The notes under the pieces are model-generated. The model searched no databases, was not told the DNA's origin, and worked only from the letters and a program-made list of their open reading frames with translations. Position numbers and translations under genes: made by a program. From Streptomyces tanashiensis (GTDB lineage: Bacteria > Actinomycetota > Actinomycetes > Streptomycetales > Streptomycetaceae): 64,000 nt of DNA. Shown here piece after piece: positions 42,082 to 52,003 of the stretch (the stretch's first letter is position 1; each line of letters opens with the position of its first letter). The stretch lies in contig NZ_BMRZ01000004.1 of NCBI RefSeq assembly GCF_014648895.1, positions 124,001-188,000 of the forward strand, given 5' to 3'.

Positions 42082-43398
42082 ATGACCCCAACCGCCGAAC
42101 CCGCGCAGGTCAACCACCGCGCCACCTACCGGGAGGTGCTGGCCGAGCCGCGATTCCGGCTGCTCTTCTCGACCCGCACCGTCGCGATCACCGCGGACGC
42201 GATGCGGATCACCACGTTCTCGGTGCTGGTCTTCTCGACCACCGGCTCCGCGCTGCTGAGCGCACTGGCCTTCGGCATCGGCTTCATCCCGCAGCTGTTC
42301 GGCTCGCTGCTGCTGGGCTCACTGGCCGACCGACTGCCGCCCCGCACGCTCATCGCCGGCGGCTACGCCTTGACGTGCGCCGCCGCCCTGCTGATCGCCC
42401 TGGTGCGGATGCCGATCGCGGCAAGCCTCGGTGTCGTGGCGCTGGTCGCCCTCGCCACACCGGTGTTCAGCGGCGCGTCGAGTCGGCTGGTCGCGCAGTG
42501 GCTGGAGGGCGACGCCTATGTACTGGGCCGTTCACTGAACAACATCGCCGCCTCCGGCGCGCAATTGTTCGGTCTGGCGCTGGGAGGCGCGGTCGTCGCG
42601 GTACTCGGCCCACACCGGGCGCTCGCGGTAAGCGCCGCCCTCTACCTCGGCTGCGCGCTCGCCATCCGCATCCGGCTACCCCGGATGCAGCCGGGGGAGC
42701 CCGGCGGCACACCCGCCGGCGCTCGGGGCGAGGGCGGGGCCGTCCGGGCAAGCCTGCACGGGTCCGGCCTACTGCTGCGCGGACACACGGTGCGACGACT
42801 GATGCTGGCCCAGTGGCTCCCGCCCGCGTTCGTAGCGGGCGCGGAAGGCCTGATCGTCGCCTACGCGGGAGGACGCCACTTCGCGCCCGGCTGGTACGCG
42901 GTGCTGATGGGGTGTCTGCCGGTCGGCATGCTGGTCGGTGACCTGCTGGTGGGCCGACTGCTCCGGCCACCCACCCGGGAGCGACTGGTAGTCCCGTTGA
43001 TCGCGCTGATGGGACTGCCGCTGGTCGGCTTCGCCGCCGAACCCGGAGTGGGCGTCTCGTCCTGTCTGCTGCTGCTCTGCGGCTTCGGATTCGCCTACGG
43101 TCTCGGCCTGCAACGGCCGTTCCTGGACGCCCTGCCGCAGGACGGCCAGGGCCAGGCCTTCGGCCTGCTCGGCTCCGGCGGCATGACGCTTCAGGGCGTC
43201 GGGCCGGCCTGCTTCGGCTCGGTGGCCGCAGGCATCGGAACAGGCGGCGCAATCGCCCTGGCAGGCGGCGCGGCGGCGCTTACCGCCGGCTGGATTCTCA
43301 CCTGGCACCCGCCCACATCCCCGGTCCCCGTCCCGAACTGTTCGACGGGATCAGCGAACGGCACCGAACAGCATGCGTGTCGTGCTCCTGCGCGGTGA
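42082..43398 (+). CDS. MFS transporter (efflux type)
   Basis: A 438-residue protein with about twelve transmembrane helices: YREVLAEPRFRLLFSTRTVAI at the start, GSLLLGSLADRLPPRTLIAGG (the MFS A-motif region between TM2 and TM3), and C-terminal FGLLGSGGMTLQGVGPACFG. The TYREVLAEPRFR start is typical of Streptomyces drug-export MFS proteins. The ATG at 42082 (GAGG 9 nt upstream) is preferred over 42064. The substrate is unknown. Confidence 0.88.
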   Translation: MTPTAEPAQVNHRATYREVLAEPRFRLLFSTRTVAITADAMRITTFSVLVFSTTGSALLSALAFGIGFIPQLFGSLLLGSLADRLPPRTLIAGGYALTCAAALLIALVRMPIAASLGVVALVALATPVFSGASSRLVAQWLEGDAYVLGRSLNNIAASGAQLFGLALGGAVVAVLGPHRALAVSAALYLGCALAIRIRLPRMQPGEPGGTPAGARGEGGAVRASLHGSGLLLRGHTVRRLMLAQWLPPAFVAGAEGLIVAYAGGRHFAPGWYAVLMGCLPVGMLVGDLLVGRLLRPPTRERLVVPLIALMGLPLVGFAAEPGVGVSSCLLLLCGFGFAYGLGLQRPFLDALPQDGQGQAFGLLGSGGMTLQGVGPACFGSVAAGIGTGGAIALAGGAAALTAGWILTWHPPTSPVPVPNCSTGSANGTEQHACRAPAR

Positions 43399-43509
43399 CC
43401 GTCACAGGTCGGGTCGGCCGCGAGCCGTTACACACCCCACCCCCACCCCCATCCCCACGTCTCTCTGACAGACAGCTTCCCGATAAAGCCCATGGAAGGT
43501 TCATGCCGC

Positions 43510-44094
43510 ATGATCGACGAATTCGCGAAGGACAACCTGCACGGGAGACTGCGGCGGGACCGCGAGGCGCTGCTCTGGAAACTCGACGGCCTGTCCGAGT
43601 ACGACGCCCGCCGGCCTTTGACCGTCACCGGGACCAATCTCCTCGGCCTGGTCAAACACGTGGCCACCGTCGAGGCCAGGTACTTCGGCGAGGTCTTCGA
43701 CCGCCCTTCCCCGGAACCGCTGCCCCGGTGGCAGGACCACGACGGCAGCGATCAGTACGCCACCGAGGACGAGACCCGCGATCAGATCATCGCGTTCTAC
43801 CGGCGCACGTGGGAGCACTCGGACGCCACGATCAACGAGCTTCCCCTCGACGCCCCCGGCCACGTGCCCTGGTGGCCGGAGCCATATCCCAACACGAACC
43901 TGTTCGCCATCATGACCCACGTCCTCGGCGAGACCAACCGGCATACCGGGCACGCGGACATCCTGCGCGAGGGCCTCGACGGCCGGACCGGCCTGCGCCC
44001 CGAACACGAGCAGCAGATCGACGAGGAAGCCCGCGCGGCCCACCGCGCGAAGATCGAGCAGGCCGCCCGGTCGGCCGCACCGATCAAGGCGTAG
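43510..44094 (+). CDS. DinB-family (DUF664) protein
   Basis: A 194-residue four-helix-bundle protein: LLWKLDGLSEYDARRPLTVTGTNLLGLVKHVATVEARYFGEVF and MTHVLGETNRHTGHADILRE. Three His residues (VKHVATVE, ETNRHTGHAD) form the expected metal site. Family members include thiol-dependent transferases; the specific reaction is unknown. The ATG at 43510 is 9 nt from GGAAGG. An ATG at 43492 overlaps no ribosome binding site. Confidence 0.88.
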   Translation: MIDEFAKDNLHGRLRRDREALLWKLDGLSEYDARRPLTVTGTNLLGLVKHVATVEARYFGEVFDRPSPEPLPRWQDHDGSDQYATEDETRDQIIAFYRRTWEHSDATINELPLDAPGHVPWWPEPYPNTNLFAIMTHVLGETNRHTGHADILREGLDGRTGLRPEHEQQIDEEARAAHRAKIEQAARSAAPIKA

Positions 44095-44124
44095 AGGTTG
44101 TCTCACGTGACGTGATCGTGCGGC

Positions 44125-44512
44125 ATGATGCCGGTCGTGGGTGCCGTACACGACAATCTCACCCTCGAGCCGCTCATCCATGGCATGCCCGTCCGGTCCC
44201 GCCGGGGACTACGGCGGGCGCCGACCCGTCAAACTCCGCGCGGACAAGGCGTACTTCTCCGTCGAGCACCTGACCCAGCTGCGCGAGATCGGGCGCGTCG
44301 CGCGCAGCACACGGCCCGGCATCGAGTCCGGAGAACGCCTCGGTCGGCACCGCTGGAAGATCGAACGGTCGATCGCATGACTCTTCGGCGACCGCCGCCT
44401 CACCGTCCGATACCAACGAAACGGCTCGCACTGGCTGGCCTTCCTCGGCCTGGCTGCTGCCCTGACCGGCTACGAGAAGCCGGCGGAACCTGCCACGCTA
44501 CGCACCCTCTAA
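44125..44512 (+). pseudogene. IS5-family transposase C-terminal remnant
   Basis: Reads VGAVHDNLTLEPLIHGMPVRSRRG, then, in another frame, RPVKLRADKAYFSVEHLTQL and GRHRWKIERSIA-stop-LFGDRRLTVRYQRNGSHWLAFLGLAA up to TLRTL. The pattern is the C-terminal half of IS5-type transposases, where relatives have W at the TGA (44378-44380). A frameshift near 44210 and the nonsense codon show decay. 44513-44709 has no clear gene. Confidence 0.75.
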
Positions 44513-44709
44513 GAGGTCGTTTCCTATGGTCCATACGGCCTTGCTGCGCCTTTGATGCCTTCGGTGAGCGTAGGGAAGAGCTTCGGAGCGAGCTGAGCCG
44601 TGCAGGGGGCCGGGCTGAAGGTTGCCGGGTACGGGAAGTGTGCGGTGTTCGACAAACGAGGATGCTGTTGTCGTTCAGCCTGAGGCGGGGGAAGGAAGAG
44701 GTACGGACG

Positions 44710-45165
44710 ATGCTGTTCTCGGTTCCGGATCAGGCCTGGTGGTGGATCGCGGCTGGGGCGACCGTGGCGGCCGTGATCACGTTCGTGGTGCTGCCGCCCG
44801 AGCCCGACGAGGTGCCAGAAGCGGTCCGAGCCGCAGTCGAGCGGAACAGGAGGATCGGCAAGTGGGGTGCCTGCCTCGGGGTCCCCGTCCTCTGCGCCAT
44901 GGCCGGCCTGACGGCGCTGATCCGGCCGGAGCCGGCGCCAGTCATTCTGTTCCTGTACAGCGCTGCGGCCGGATCCATGCCGATCGCCCTGCTCCCGATC
45001 CGGCGTCGGATGCATCGGCACTACTTCGCCCAGCTGCAGACCCCCGGGAGCAAAATCACCTTGGACCGCCTCTCGGCCACCTGGCTCTACAGCATCCTTG
45101 GCATTGTGATCCTCGCATCGACTGCGGCAGTGATGTCGGCGACGTATGAGCCCAGAGGTCTTTGA
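44710..45165 (+). CDS. Hypothetical three-helix membrane protein
   Basis: A 151-residue protein with hydrophobic segments near residues 8-28 (WWWIAAGATVAAVITFVVL), 52-90 (GACLGVPVLCAMAGLTALI; PVILFLYSAAAGSMPIALL) and 124-143 (WLYSILGIVILASTAAVM), joined by basic loops. No family is recognised. The ATG follows AGGAAGAGG at workable spacing. It lies between two transposase remnants, so it may be a survivor of a rearranged stretch. Confidence 0.6.
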   Translation: MLFSVPDQAWWWIAAGATVAAVITFVVLPPEPDEVPEAVRAAVERNRRIGKWGACLGVPVLCAMAGLTALIRPEPAPVILFLYSAAAGSMPIALLPIRRRMHRHYFAQLQTPGSKITLDRLSATWLYSILGIVILASTAAVMSATYEPRGL

Positions 45166-45174
45166 GGCAGCGCC

Positions 45175-45437
45175 CTACCCGGTGAGTCGTCGGTAGTGGA
45201 TGAGGCTGGTGGCGATGGCCGTGAAAGCGAGGAAGTGTTCTGGCTTGCGTTCGTAGCGTCGGTGGAGCCGACGGCAACCGGCGAGCCAGGACATGGTCCG
45301 CTCGATGACCCATCGGTGACGGCCGAGCCGCCCGGAGGTCTCGATGCCCCGGCGGGCGATCCGTGGTGCGATGCCCGGGAACGGAGCCAGCGCCGCAGGT
45401 GAGGGCAGTCGTAGCCCTTGTCGCCGCCGTAGGCCCC
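45175..45437 (-). pseudogene. IS5-family transposase C-terminal fragment
   Basis: The minus strand has GGDKGYDCPHLRRWLRSR in one frame, then IAPRIARRGIETSGRLGRHR, WVIERTMSWLAGCRRLHRRY and FLAFTAIATSLIHYRRLTG in another. This is the last third of an IS5-type transposase with a 1-nt deletion near 45372. It is joined at about 45430 to the erythromycin-esterase fragment, forming a long chimeric open frame that should not be read as one gene. Confidence 0.78.
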
Positions 45438-45810
45438 GGTCCAGCTCGGCGAGCTGCGGGGTGAGGCCGGGGCGGGCCGTGGCCGCGTAGGCGCTCACCC
45501 TGTCGTACAGCTCCGCGCCGGCGAACCCACCGTCGTCGCCGACGAAGCGGACCGGGTCGTGGGGGTGCTTGACGTTGTACGAGCGTCTCCACCGGAGCAG
45601 ATCGCGGTACTCGGCGTTGTTCCACCACCGATAGGTGCCCTGGAACTCCTCGTCCATGATCTGGTTCAAGTCGCCCTCACCGCCCACGAGGTAGGCATCG
45701 AGCCCAAGTCCGGTGCTCCACGGGGCTTCGAGGGCGAAGGCCCGGAAGTCCTTCTCCTCGACCGGGTACCGCAAGATGCGGCGCTTGACGGTGAAGAACT
45801 CGTGCGAGCC
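45430..45810 (-). pseudogene. Erythromycin-esterase-family fragment
   Basis: The minus strand encodes SHEFFTVKRRILRYPVEEK, DFRAFALEAPWSTGLGLDAY, FQGTYRWWNNAEYRDLLRW and DPVRFVGDDGGFAGAELYDR, an internal part of erythromycin-esterase-like hydrolases. The N-terminal catalytic Glu/His region before SHEFF and the C-terminal half are missing, the latter cut off by an IS5 fragment. It should not be counted as a resistance gene. 45811-46100 holds nothing recognisable. Confidence 0.75.
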
Positions 45811-46100
45811 CCTGGTTCGGTACCCGGCCGGCCCCAGGATGTGGGGCCGGCCGCGGGGTGCTGGGGATACCCGCGCACCTGTCACCTGGTCGGAGTCCGC
45901 GCCGTAGGGGTGGGGTTGGCCGGTGCGAGCCGCCTGCCGGGGATCACCCGGACACCATGACGATGGCAGGACGACGTTCCCCAGGCGAGGGGCCGGGCAT
46001 CATCACGCACATGTCGAGCGTGATGCACTCGATCTGTACGGAGCAGTGGAGCCTTCGGCGCGTGACTCATGCGTGGCGCGCACGGTTCGGGGAGTTGGCC

Positions 46101-46545
46101 GTGGACATGATCGACCGTCACATACTGAACGTCCTCCGCAAGGACGGGCGAGCGCCCGTGTCGGATCGCACGTGCTGTGGGACTCTCAGCGGCTCCGTGC
46201 GCGCGCCGCATAGAGCGCAACGAGAGGGCGGGTGTGATCCGCGGCTACACCGCGGTCATCGAGGACAGCCGGGCGGGCATGCTTCAGGCGTTCATCGAGA
46301 TCCGCCTGCTCGGCGCGACCGACAGCGACGAGAGCCAGGGCATCTCCGAGAGCATCCCGGAGATCGAGGAGAGCCACAGCATCGCCGGCACCTCCGACGC
46401 CCTGCTCAAGCTCCGGGTCCGGGACGTGAAGCACCTTCAGCAGGTGATCAACGCCGTACGCCGGACCGGCAAGGTGGAGGGCACCAAGACCTTCATCATC
46501 ATGAACACCTGGACGCGGGCGACCGGGCAAGCCGTCACCCCGTAA
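46101..46545 (+). pseudogene. Lrp/AsnC-family regulator, single frameshift
   Basis: Starts VDMIDRHILNVLRKDGRAPVSD, the N-terminal Lrp helix-turn-helix, then shifts frame near 46165 (relatives read SDIARAVGLSAAP) and continues LSAAPCARRIERNERAGVIR, GYTAVIED and a full RAM effector domain to VEGTKTFIIMNTW. Restoring about 2 nt would give an intact protein of about 148 residues. Either a real disruption or a sequencing error is possible. Confidence 0.78.
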
Positions 46546-46866
46546 CGGCATCACGCCCGAGGCTCGGAGGCCATCCGCCTGTCGGCGGCGGGCTTGTTCG
46601 GTCGAACAGGGTTCCGGACCCGCTTCGGGCCCGGTGATGGAAGGTCGTCCGGGCGGGTCTTTCGGAGAGACGGCAACAGGGATCCGCTGACCGACGGGTC
46701 CATGGCAAACCTCGGAACTGTCGCTGCGGGCCGTCAGCAGTTCCGAGCCCCCGAAACGTGCAGTCATGGATTGGTGGGCAAGGGTTCTGACGATCCGTGG
46801 TGCAGGCCAGACGTCTTCGCCCGGTACGCGACCGAACCCGGCGGCTCCTGGAGCCGTCCGGGCGGG
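46546..46866. other. Spacer with no recognisable gene
   Basis: It lies between the Lrp/AsnC end and the end of the large LuxR gene. Short open frames exist on both strands but lack family signatures. No strong hairpin was noticed. Confidence 0.4.
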
Positions 46867-49587
46867 TCACTCGTGTGCTGGTGTGACGGTGTGCGCGAGT
46901 TGGACGCGTGAGTGCAGGCCGAGTTTCCGGTAGACGCGGGTGAGGGTCGCTTCGACCGTTTTGACGCTGACGGTGAGGGTGGTGGCGATGTCGCGGTTGC
47001 TCGTTCCGGCGGCGGCGAGCTCGGCGCAGCGTTGTTCGGCGGAGGTGAGGCGGGGGTGGGCGTTGTCGTCCGTGGGGGCGGCTTCCAGCCGTCTGAGGGT
47101 GTGCGCGGCGGTTTCGGCCCAGGGATATGCCTGGTGGGCGGCGAAGAGGTCGGCGGCGCTCTGCGCGGCGGTGCGGGCGCTGGCGCGTCGGCGTCCGCGT
47201 CGTTCGGTGTGGCTGAGTGCGAGCAGGGTCCTGCCGCGTTCGAGGGGGAGGGGGCGGAGATGCTCGGCCGCGTCGGTGAGGCGCCGGGCCGCGGTGTCGT
47301 AGTCGCCGCGGGCGGCGTCCAGGAGCGCCTGGGCGCGTTCGAGCGGGGGGAGGACCGTGTGCCTGCCGAGGTCGACCGCGGTGCGGCGGGTGTCGTCCAG
47401 CAGGCTCTGTGCCCGGTCGAGGTGGCCGAGGGCGACGAGGGTCTCGGCGAGTTCGGGATGCCAGCGCAGGACAGAGGGGTCGTGGACCTGCTGGAGTTCC
47501 TCCAGAGTGCGGACCTCCACCAGGGCTTCCAGGGCTTCCTTGGGGCGGCCGGTGGTCAGGAGGAGGTGGCCGAGGGCGTAGAGGTTGCGGGAGAGGAAGA
47601 CCTTGTTGTCCTCCTGTCGGGCGGTGTCGACTCCGCGGCGTGCGTGGAGGAGGGCGAGGTCGGTGCGCCCGGCGGTGCCCTCGACGAGGGCGGAGGTGTA
47701 GCAGGCCGGTGAGGGTGACAGGGCGGTTACGTCGGTCAGTGCCTGGGCGCGGTGGGCGTGATCGAGTGCCCTGGCGCACCGTCCGGCGCGGAGGTCGGCC
47801 TCGGCGAGACTGCGCAAGATGTCCACGGTCGCCTCGGCGTCTCCCGTCCGCTCGGCTTCGACGAGCAGGGGGAGCAGCGCGGTGCGGGCCTCCTCGGGGC
47901 GGTCGTCGAAGAGGGCGTGCCGGGCGGCGAGGTGCTGGGGTGTGCCGTTGACCGGGATGGAGGCGGCGCGTGGCAGGGACAGGGCGCGGGCGAGCGTGGT
48001 CGCGGCGTCGGGGTGGCCGAGGACGCGTTGGAGGCGGGCCTGCATCGTGAGGGCCATGACGGTGGTGGTGGTGTCGCCGGCGGTCTCGGCGAGGGCGGTG
48101 GCCCGGCCGGCCAGGGCGCACGCCTGGTGGGGGTTGCCCTCGTTGACGTTGGCCCAGATGGATTGGCGGATGAGGATCTGCGCGGTGAGGTCGGGTCGTC
48201 CGGCCGCCGCGTGGAGTGCGTCGGCGAACAGTTCGTCCGCGCTGTGCAGGTGCCGGCCGCTCGCGTCGATCAGGGCGACGAGGGCGTCGACGCGCTGGGC
48301 CGGGGTGGTGTCGTGGCCCAGGATGAGGCCGGCGGCGGCCCGGCCGCGGGGGAGGTCGCCGTAGTGGGAGGCGTCGCGTACGGCGGTCAGGGCCCGTTCG
48401 ATGAGCAGGTCGCCGTTGTCGTGCGGGGTGCGCTGGGCGGCGAGGAGGGAGAGCTCTGCCGCGAGCGCGTGGTCGCCGCGCTGCCGGGCGCGTGCGGCGG
48501 CGCGGGCGGCGTGGCGGGCCGACCGCGGGTCGTCGGCATCGGCCGCCAGCGCGGTGTGCCGGTCGCGGCGGACGCTGTCGCGGCTGGCCTCGGCCAGGCG
48601 GGCGTGCAGGAGCCTGCGCGCGTGCCCCGGCTGCCGGGCCACGAGTTCGGTGCCGATCGCGGAGGCGGTGAACCGCACCGTTCCGCCGGGCTGTTGGAGG
48701 TCGATGAGTGCGGCCGCTTCGGCCTCGGCCAGGAGGCTTTCGGCTGCCGGGCCGGCGAGAGCGCTCAGCAGGTCGAGGTCGCGCCGGTCGTCGAGCGCGG
48801 CGAACGTCAGCAGTTCCTTGACCTCCTCCGACACGGTGCCCAGCCATTCGCCCACCAGTCGGCGGGCCGTCGGCGGCAGGGCTGACTCGCTTCCACCATC
48901 CCGGTCTGGGAGTGGGCGCGAGGCGTCGGCCAGTGCCAGGGCCAGGGCCGGGTTGCCTCCGCTGTGGGTGTGGATGCGCGTGACCTCTCGGGGGGCGAGC
49001 CGGTACGGGGACAGCAGCGTCGCGACCTGAGAGGCAGTCAGGGGCGGGATGCGCACCGCGTACGCGTCCTCCCCGCTCCAGTGGCCTCCGGTCTCCGGGC
49101 GCCAGGTGCGCTCGGCCGCGATGACGGGAAGGTCCGGGGTCAGGCGGAGTGCCCAGCCCAGGACGGCCGCGCTGGCCGGGTCCAGCCACTGGGCGTTGTC
49201 CACGACCAGTGTCATGGGTGGTGCGTCCCGCAGCAGAGCGGCGGTCTGCCGGCGCAGCCGCAGGGCCGAACCGGCACCGTCCGGGGGGCCCGGCTGGTCG
49301 GTGGCCTCGTCGAGTCCCGCCGTCAGCTCCCGTGCGGCGGGCAGTGCTTGGAGGGCCAGCGCGAGTTCGAGCAGCCCGGCACAGGAAACCTGGGCGTCCT
49401 GCGGACGCGGGGCCAGCCGTAGGACGGGCAGGCCCAGCCGTCGCCCCAAGGCCCCGGCCGCGGTGGTCTTGCCGCTTCCGGGCGGCCCGAACAGGACCAC
49501 CCGGCGGGTGCCGTGCACGTCTTCCGGCACCACCGGCAGCACGGGACCGGCCTCGTGGGACGCGTTCATCCACGCAGAGTCTGGCAT
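46867..49587 (-). CDS. Large ATP-binding LuxR-family (LAL) regulator
   Basis: A 906-residue LAL/STAND-type activator: AAA domain with Walker A GPPGSGKTTAAG (about 34-45) and Walker B TLVVDNAQWLDP (about 126-137), an LALADAS-type sensor stretch, a long helical TPR-like middle, and a C-terminal LuxR helix-turn-helix (LTSAEQRCAELAAAGTSNRDIATTLTVSVKTVEATLTRVYRKLGL). Such proteins usually activate neighbouring genes. It is divergent from the M4 protease across 178 bp. A start at 49569 is an alternative. Confidence 0.92.
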   Translation of the reverse strand: MPDSAWMNASHEAGPVLPVVPEDVHGTRRVVLFGPPGSGKTTAAGALGRRLGLPVLRLAPRPQDAQVSCAGLLELALALQALPAARELTAGLDEATDQPGPPDGAGSALRLRRQTAALLRDAPPMTLVVDNAQWLDPASAAVLGWALRLTPDLPVIAAERTWRPETGGHWSGEDAYAVRIPPLTASQVATLLSPYRLAPREVTRIHTHSGGNPALALALADASRPLPDRDGGSESALPPTARRLVGEWLGTVSEEVKELLTFAALDDRRDLDLLSALAGPAAESLLAEAEAAALIDLQQPGGTVRFTASAIGTELVARQPGHARRLLHARLAEASRDSVRRDRHTALAADADDPRSARHAARAAARARQRGDHALAAELSLLAAQRTPHDNGDLLIERALTAVRDASHYGDLPRGRAAAGLILGHDTTPAQRVDALVALIDASGRHLHSADELFADALHAAAGRPDLTAQILIRQSIWANVNEGNPHQACALAGRATALAETAGDTTTTVMALTMQARLQRVLGHPDAATTLARALSLPRAASIPVNGTPQHLAARHALFDDRPEEARTALLPLLVEAERTGDAEATVDILRSLAEADLRAGRCARALDHAHRAQALTDVTALSPSPACYTSALVEGTAGRTDLALLHARRGVDTARQEDNKVFLSRNLYALGHLLLTTGRPKEALEALVEVRTLEELQQVHDPSVLRWHPELAETLVALGHLDRAQSLLDDTRRTAVDLGRHTVLPPLERAQALLDAARGDYDTAARRLTDAAEHLRPLPLERGRTLLALSHTERRGRRRASARTAAQSAADLFAAHQAYPWAETAAHTLRRLEAAPTDDNAHPRLTSAEQRCAELAAAGTSNRDIATTLTVSVKTVEATLTRVYRKLGLHSRVQLAHTVTPAHE

Positions 49588-49765
49588 CGGGCCATGGTGC
49601 GCCCGCCGGGCCTCCCCGTCCAGATCAAGGGGTTGCCCCGATGTCGGCTGCCTCCCGCGTCCCTAGCCTCATGGCCACAGCCGGGCCAACCGCTGCCGAA
49701 CGCCCCCCGCACCGTAGATGACGTTCTGCGGCACATCCCCGACAAGGCCCGGCGGAAGGATTGCG

Positions 49766-51937
49766 ATGAACCGCAAGAACGCCCTGGCAGCCGGTGTCGC
49801 GGCAGCCCTCGCCCTGGGCTCCGTGACCATGGTGGCCACCCAGTCCAGCGCGGCCCCCCAGCCCACCGCTGCCGCCGGTAACTCCGCCGCCCGCCCCGGC
49901 GCCGGGTTCCAGGCGATGACGGCCGACGCGCGCGGCGTGGCGATACGCACGGCCGACCGGAACGCGGCCGCAACCGCCCGCGAGCTCGGCCTGGGCCCCG
50001 ACGAGCGCCTGGTGGCCAAGGACGTGCTGATCGACGCCGACGGCACCCGGCACGTGCGCTACGACCGCACCTACAGAGGCCTGTCCGTCATCGGCGGCGA
50101 CCTGGTGGTGCACCTCACCGAAGACGGCACGATCACCGGCTCGGACCTGGCGCACCAGGGCGCGATCCGGATCGCCGGCACCACCCCGAAGCTGACGGCG
50201 GCCGACGCCTCGGCCAAGGCCGTGAAGCACGCCAAGCACGTGAAGCACGCGAAGGCCGGAAGCAAGGACAGCACCCTGGTGGTGTACGCGGTCGGCAAGA
50301 TCCCCGTCCTCGCCTACCGCTCGACCGTCACCGGCGAGGGCGAGACCGGCCCGGCCTCGCGGCAGGCGGTGATCGTCGACGCGTCCAGCGGCGCGGCGCT
50401 GGACCAGTACGAGCTGCACCAGAGCATCACGGGCACCGGCAACGGCGTCACCGCCGGCCAGGTCTCCATCGAGACCACCCAGTCCGGCAGCGGCTACACC
50501 CTGACCGACGCCGCGCACGGCGGCACGATCGTCTATGACTCGTACAACAGCCCGCAATCGAACCCCAGGCAGAACGCCCGGGCCTTCTCCAAGACAACCA
50601 ACTCCTGGGGCAACGGCACCACGTCCAGCCGCGAGAGCGCCGCGGTGGACGCCTCCTACGGCCTGGCGAAGACCTGGGACTACTACAAGAACTCCTTCAA
50701 CCGCTCCGGCATCCGCAACGACGGCCGAGGCGCCCCCGCCTACGTGCACGTCGACACCGGGCTGCTCAACGCCTTCTACGACGACGACTGCTTCTGCATG
50801 TACTTCGGCGACGGCTCCTCGCAGAACAGCAACACCCCGGTCACCGCGCTGGACGTGGCCGGCCACGAGATGAGCCACGGCGTCACCGCCGCCACCGCCG
50901 ACCTCAACTACTCCGGCGAGTCCGGCGGCCTCAACGAGGCCACCAGCGACATCTTCGGCACCATGGTCGAGTTCTCCGCCGACAACACCGGCGACCCGGG
51001 CGACTACTACATCGGCGAGAAGCTCAACATGTCGGGCGGCTACATGCGCCGGATGGACAACCCGGCCGCCGACGGCAGATCGCTGTCCTGCTGGAACTCC
51101 AGCGCCGGCTCGGTGGACGTGCACCTCTCCTCCGGCATCGGCAACCACTTCTTCTACCTGGCCGCCGAGGGCACCGGGGCGAAGACCATCGGCGGACGCT
51201 CGCACAACGGCACCACCTGCAACAACGACACCTTCACGGGCATCGGCAAGGACAAGGCCGCCGCGGTCTGGTACCGGGCGCTGTCCACCTACATGACCTC
51301 CACCACCAACCACGCCGGCGCCCGCACCGCCACCCTGCAGGCCGCCGCCGACCTGTACGGCACCAACTCCCAGGAGCGCTACCTCGTCTCCAAGGCGTGG
51401 GCCGCCGTCAGCGTCGGCACCGCACTGCCCGACCCCGGCACGGGCACCCCCACCCCCTCGCCGTCCACCCCCACGCCCTCGCCGACCACGCCCCCCAGCG
51501 GGAACGCACTGGCCAACGGCGGCTTCGAGCAGGGCACCAGCGGCTGGACCCAGAGCGACGACATCATCACCAACTCGTCCCTGCAGGCCGCGCGTGACGG
51601 GTCCTGGTACGCCTGGATGATGGGCTACGGCGCTGACGCCGTCGAGTCCCTGTCCCAGTCGAACATCGCGGTGCCCTCCACCGGCACCCCGAAGCTCACC
51701 TTCTGGCTGAAGGTCACGACCCAGGAGTCCGGCTCCACCGCCTACGACACCCTCAAGGCCAAGGTCAACGGCACCACGCTGGCCACCTACTCCAACGCCA
51801 ACGCGAGCTCCGGATACGTCCAGCAGACCGTCGACCTGTCCGCCTACAAGGGGCAGACGGTGAAGCTGGAGTTCGCCGGTACCGAAGACACCTACCTGTC
51901 GACCATCTTCCTGCTCGACGGCATCGCCATCGGCTGA
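49766..51937 (+). CDS. Secreted M4 (thermolysin-family) metalloprotease
   Basis: A 723-residue secreted protease: signal peptide MNRKNALAAGVAAALALGSV with an AXA-type site (SSAAPQ), FTP/PepSY propeptide, and peptidase domain with HEMSH (His367, Glu368, His371) and third zinc ligand Glu391 in GGLNEATSD. A Pro/Thr/Ser linker (TPTPSPSTPTPSPTTPPSG) follows, then a C-terminal domain of about 140 residues beginning NALANGGFEQGTSGW, a carbohydrate-binding/PPC-like beta-sandwich. The ATG follows GGAAGGATTGCG. It is probably controlled by the divergent LuxR-type regulator. Confidence 0.95.
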   Translation: MNRKNALAAGVAAALALGSVTMVATQSSAAPQPTAAAGNSAARPGAGFQAMTADARGVAIRTADRNAAATARELGLGPDERLVAKDVLIDADGTRHVRYDRTYRGLSVIGGDLVVHLTEDGTITGSDLAHQGAIRIAGTTPKLTAADASAKAVKHAKHVKHAKAGSKDSTLVVYAVGKIPVLAYRSTVTGEGETGPASRQAVIVDASSGAALDQYELHQSITGTGNGVTAGQVSIETTQSGSGYTLTDAAHGGTIVYDSYNSPQSNPRQNARAFSKTTNSWGNGTTSSRESAAVDASYGLAKTWDYYKNSFNRSGIRNDGRGAPAYVHVDTGLLNAFYDDDCFCMYFGDGSSQNSNTPVTALDVAGHEMSHGVTAATADLNYSGESGGLNEATSDIFGTMVEFSADNTGDPGDYYIGEKLNMSGGYMRRMDNPAADGRSLSCWNSSAGSVDVHLSSGIGNHFFYLAAEGTGAKTIGGRSHNGTTCNNDTFTGIGKDKAAAVWYRALSTYMTSTTNHAGARTATLQAAADLYGTNSQERYLVSKAWAAVSVGTALPDPGTGTPTPSPSTPTPSPTTPPSGNALANGGFEQGTSGWTQSDDIITNSSLQAARDGSWYAWMMGYGADAVESLSQSNIAVPSTGTPKLTFWLKVTTQESGSTAYDTLKAKVNGTTLATYSNANASSGYVQQTVDLSAYKGQTVKLEFAGTEDTYLSTIFLLDGIAIG

Positions 51938-51958
51938 CCGGTCCCGCTCACCACCCGT

Positions 51959-52003
51959 GCTCCCGCGGCCGAAGCCCCCCTCGGGTGCTCCGGCCGCGGG
52001 AGC
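51959..52003 (+). terminator. Hairpin terminator of the M4 protease gene
   Basis: A perfect 13-bp inverted repeat, GCTCCCGCGGCCG and its complement (51959-51971, 51991-52003), 21 bp after the stop codon. Confidence 0.75.

Noticed and set aside
45430..45885. Functional macrolide-resistance esterase
   Set aside because: Only an internal fragment is present, cut at both ends.
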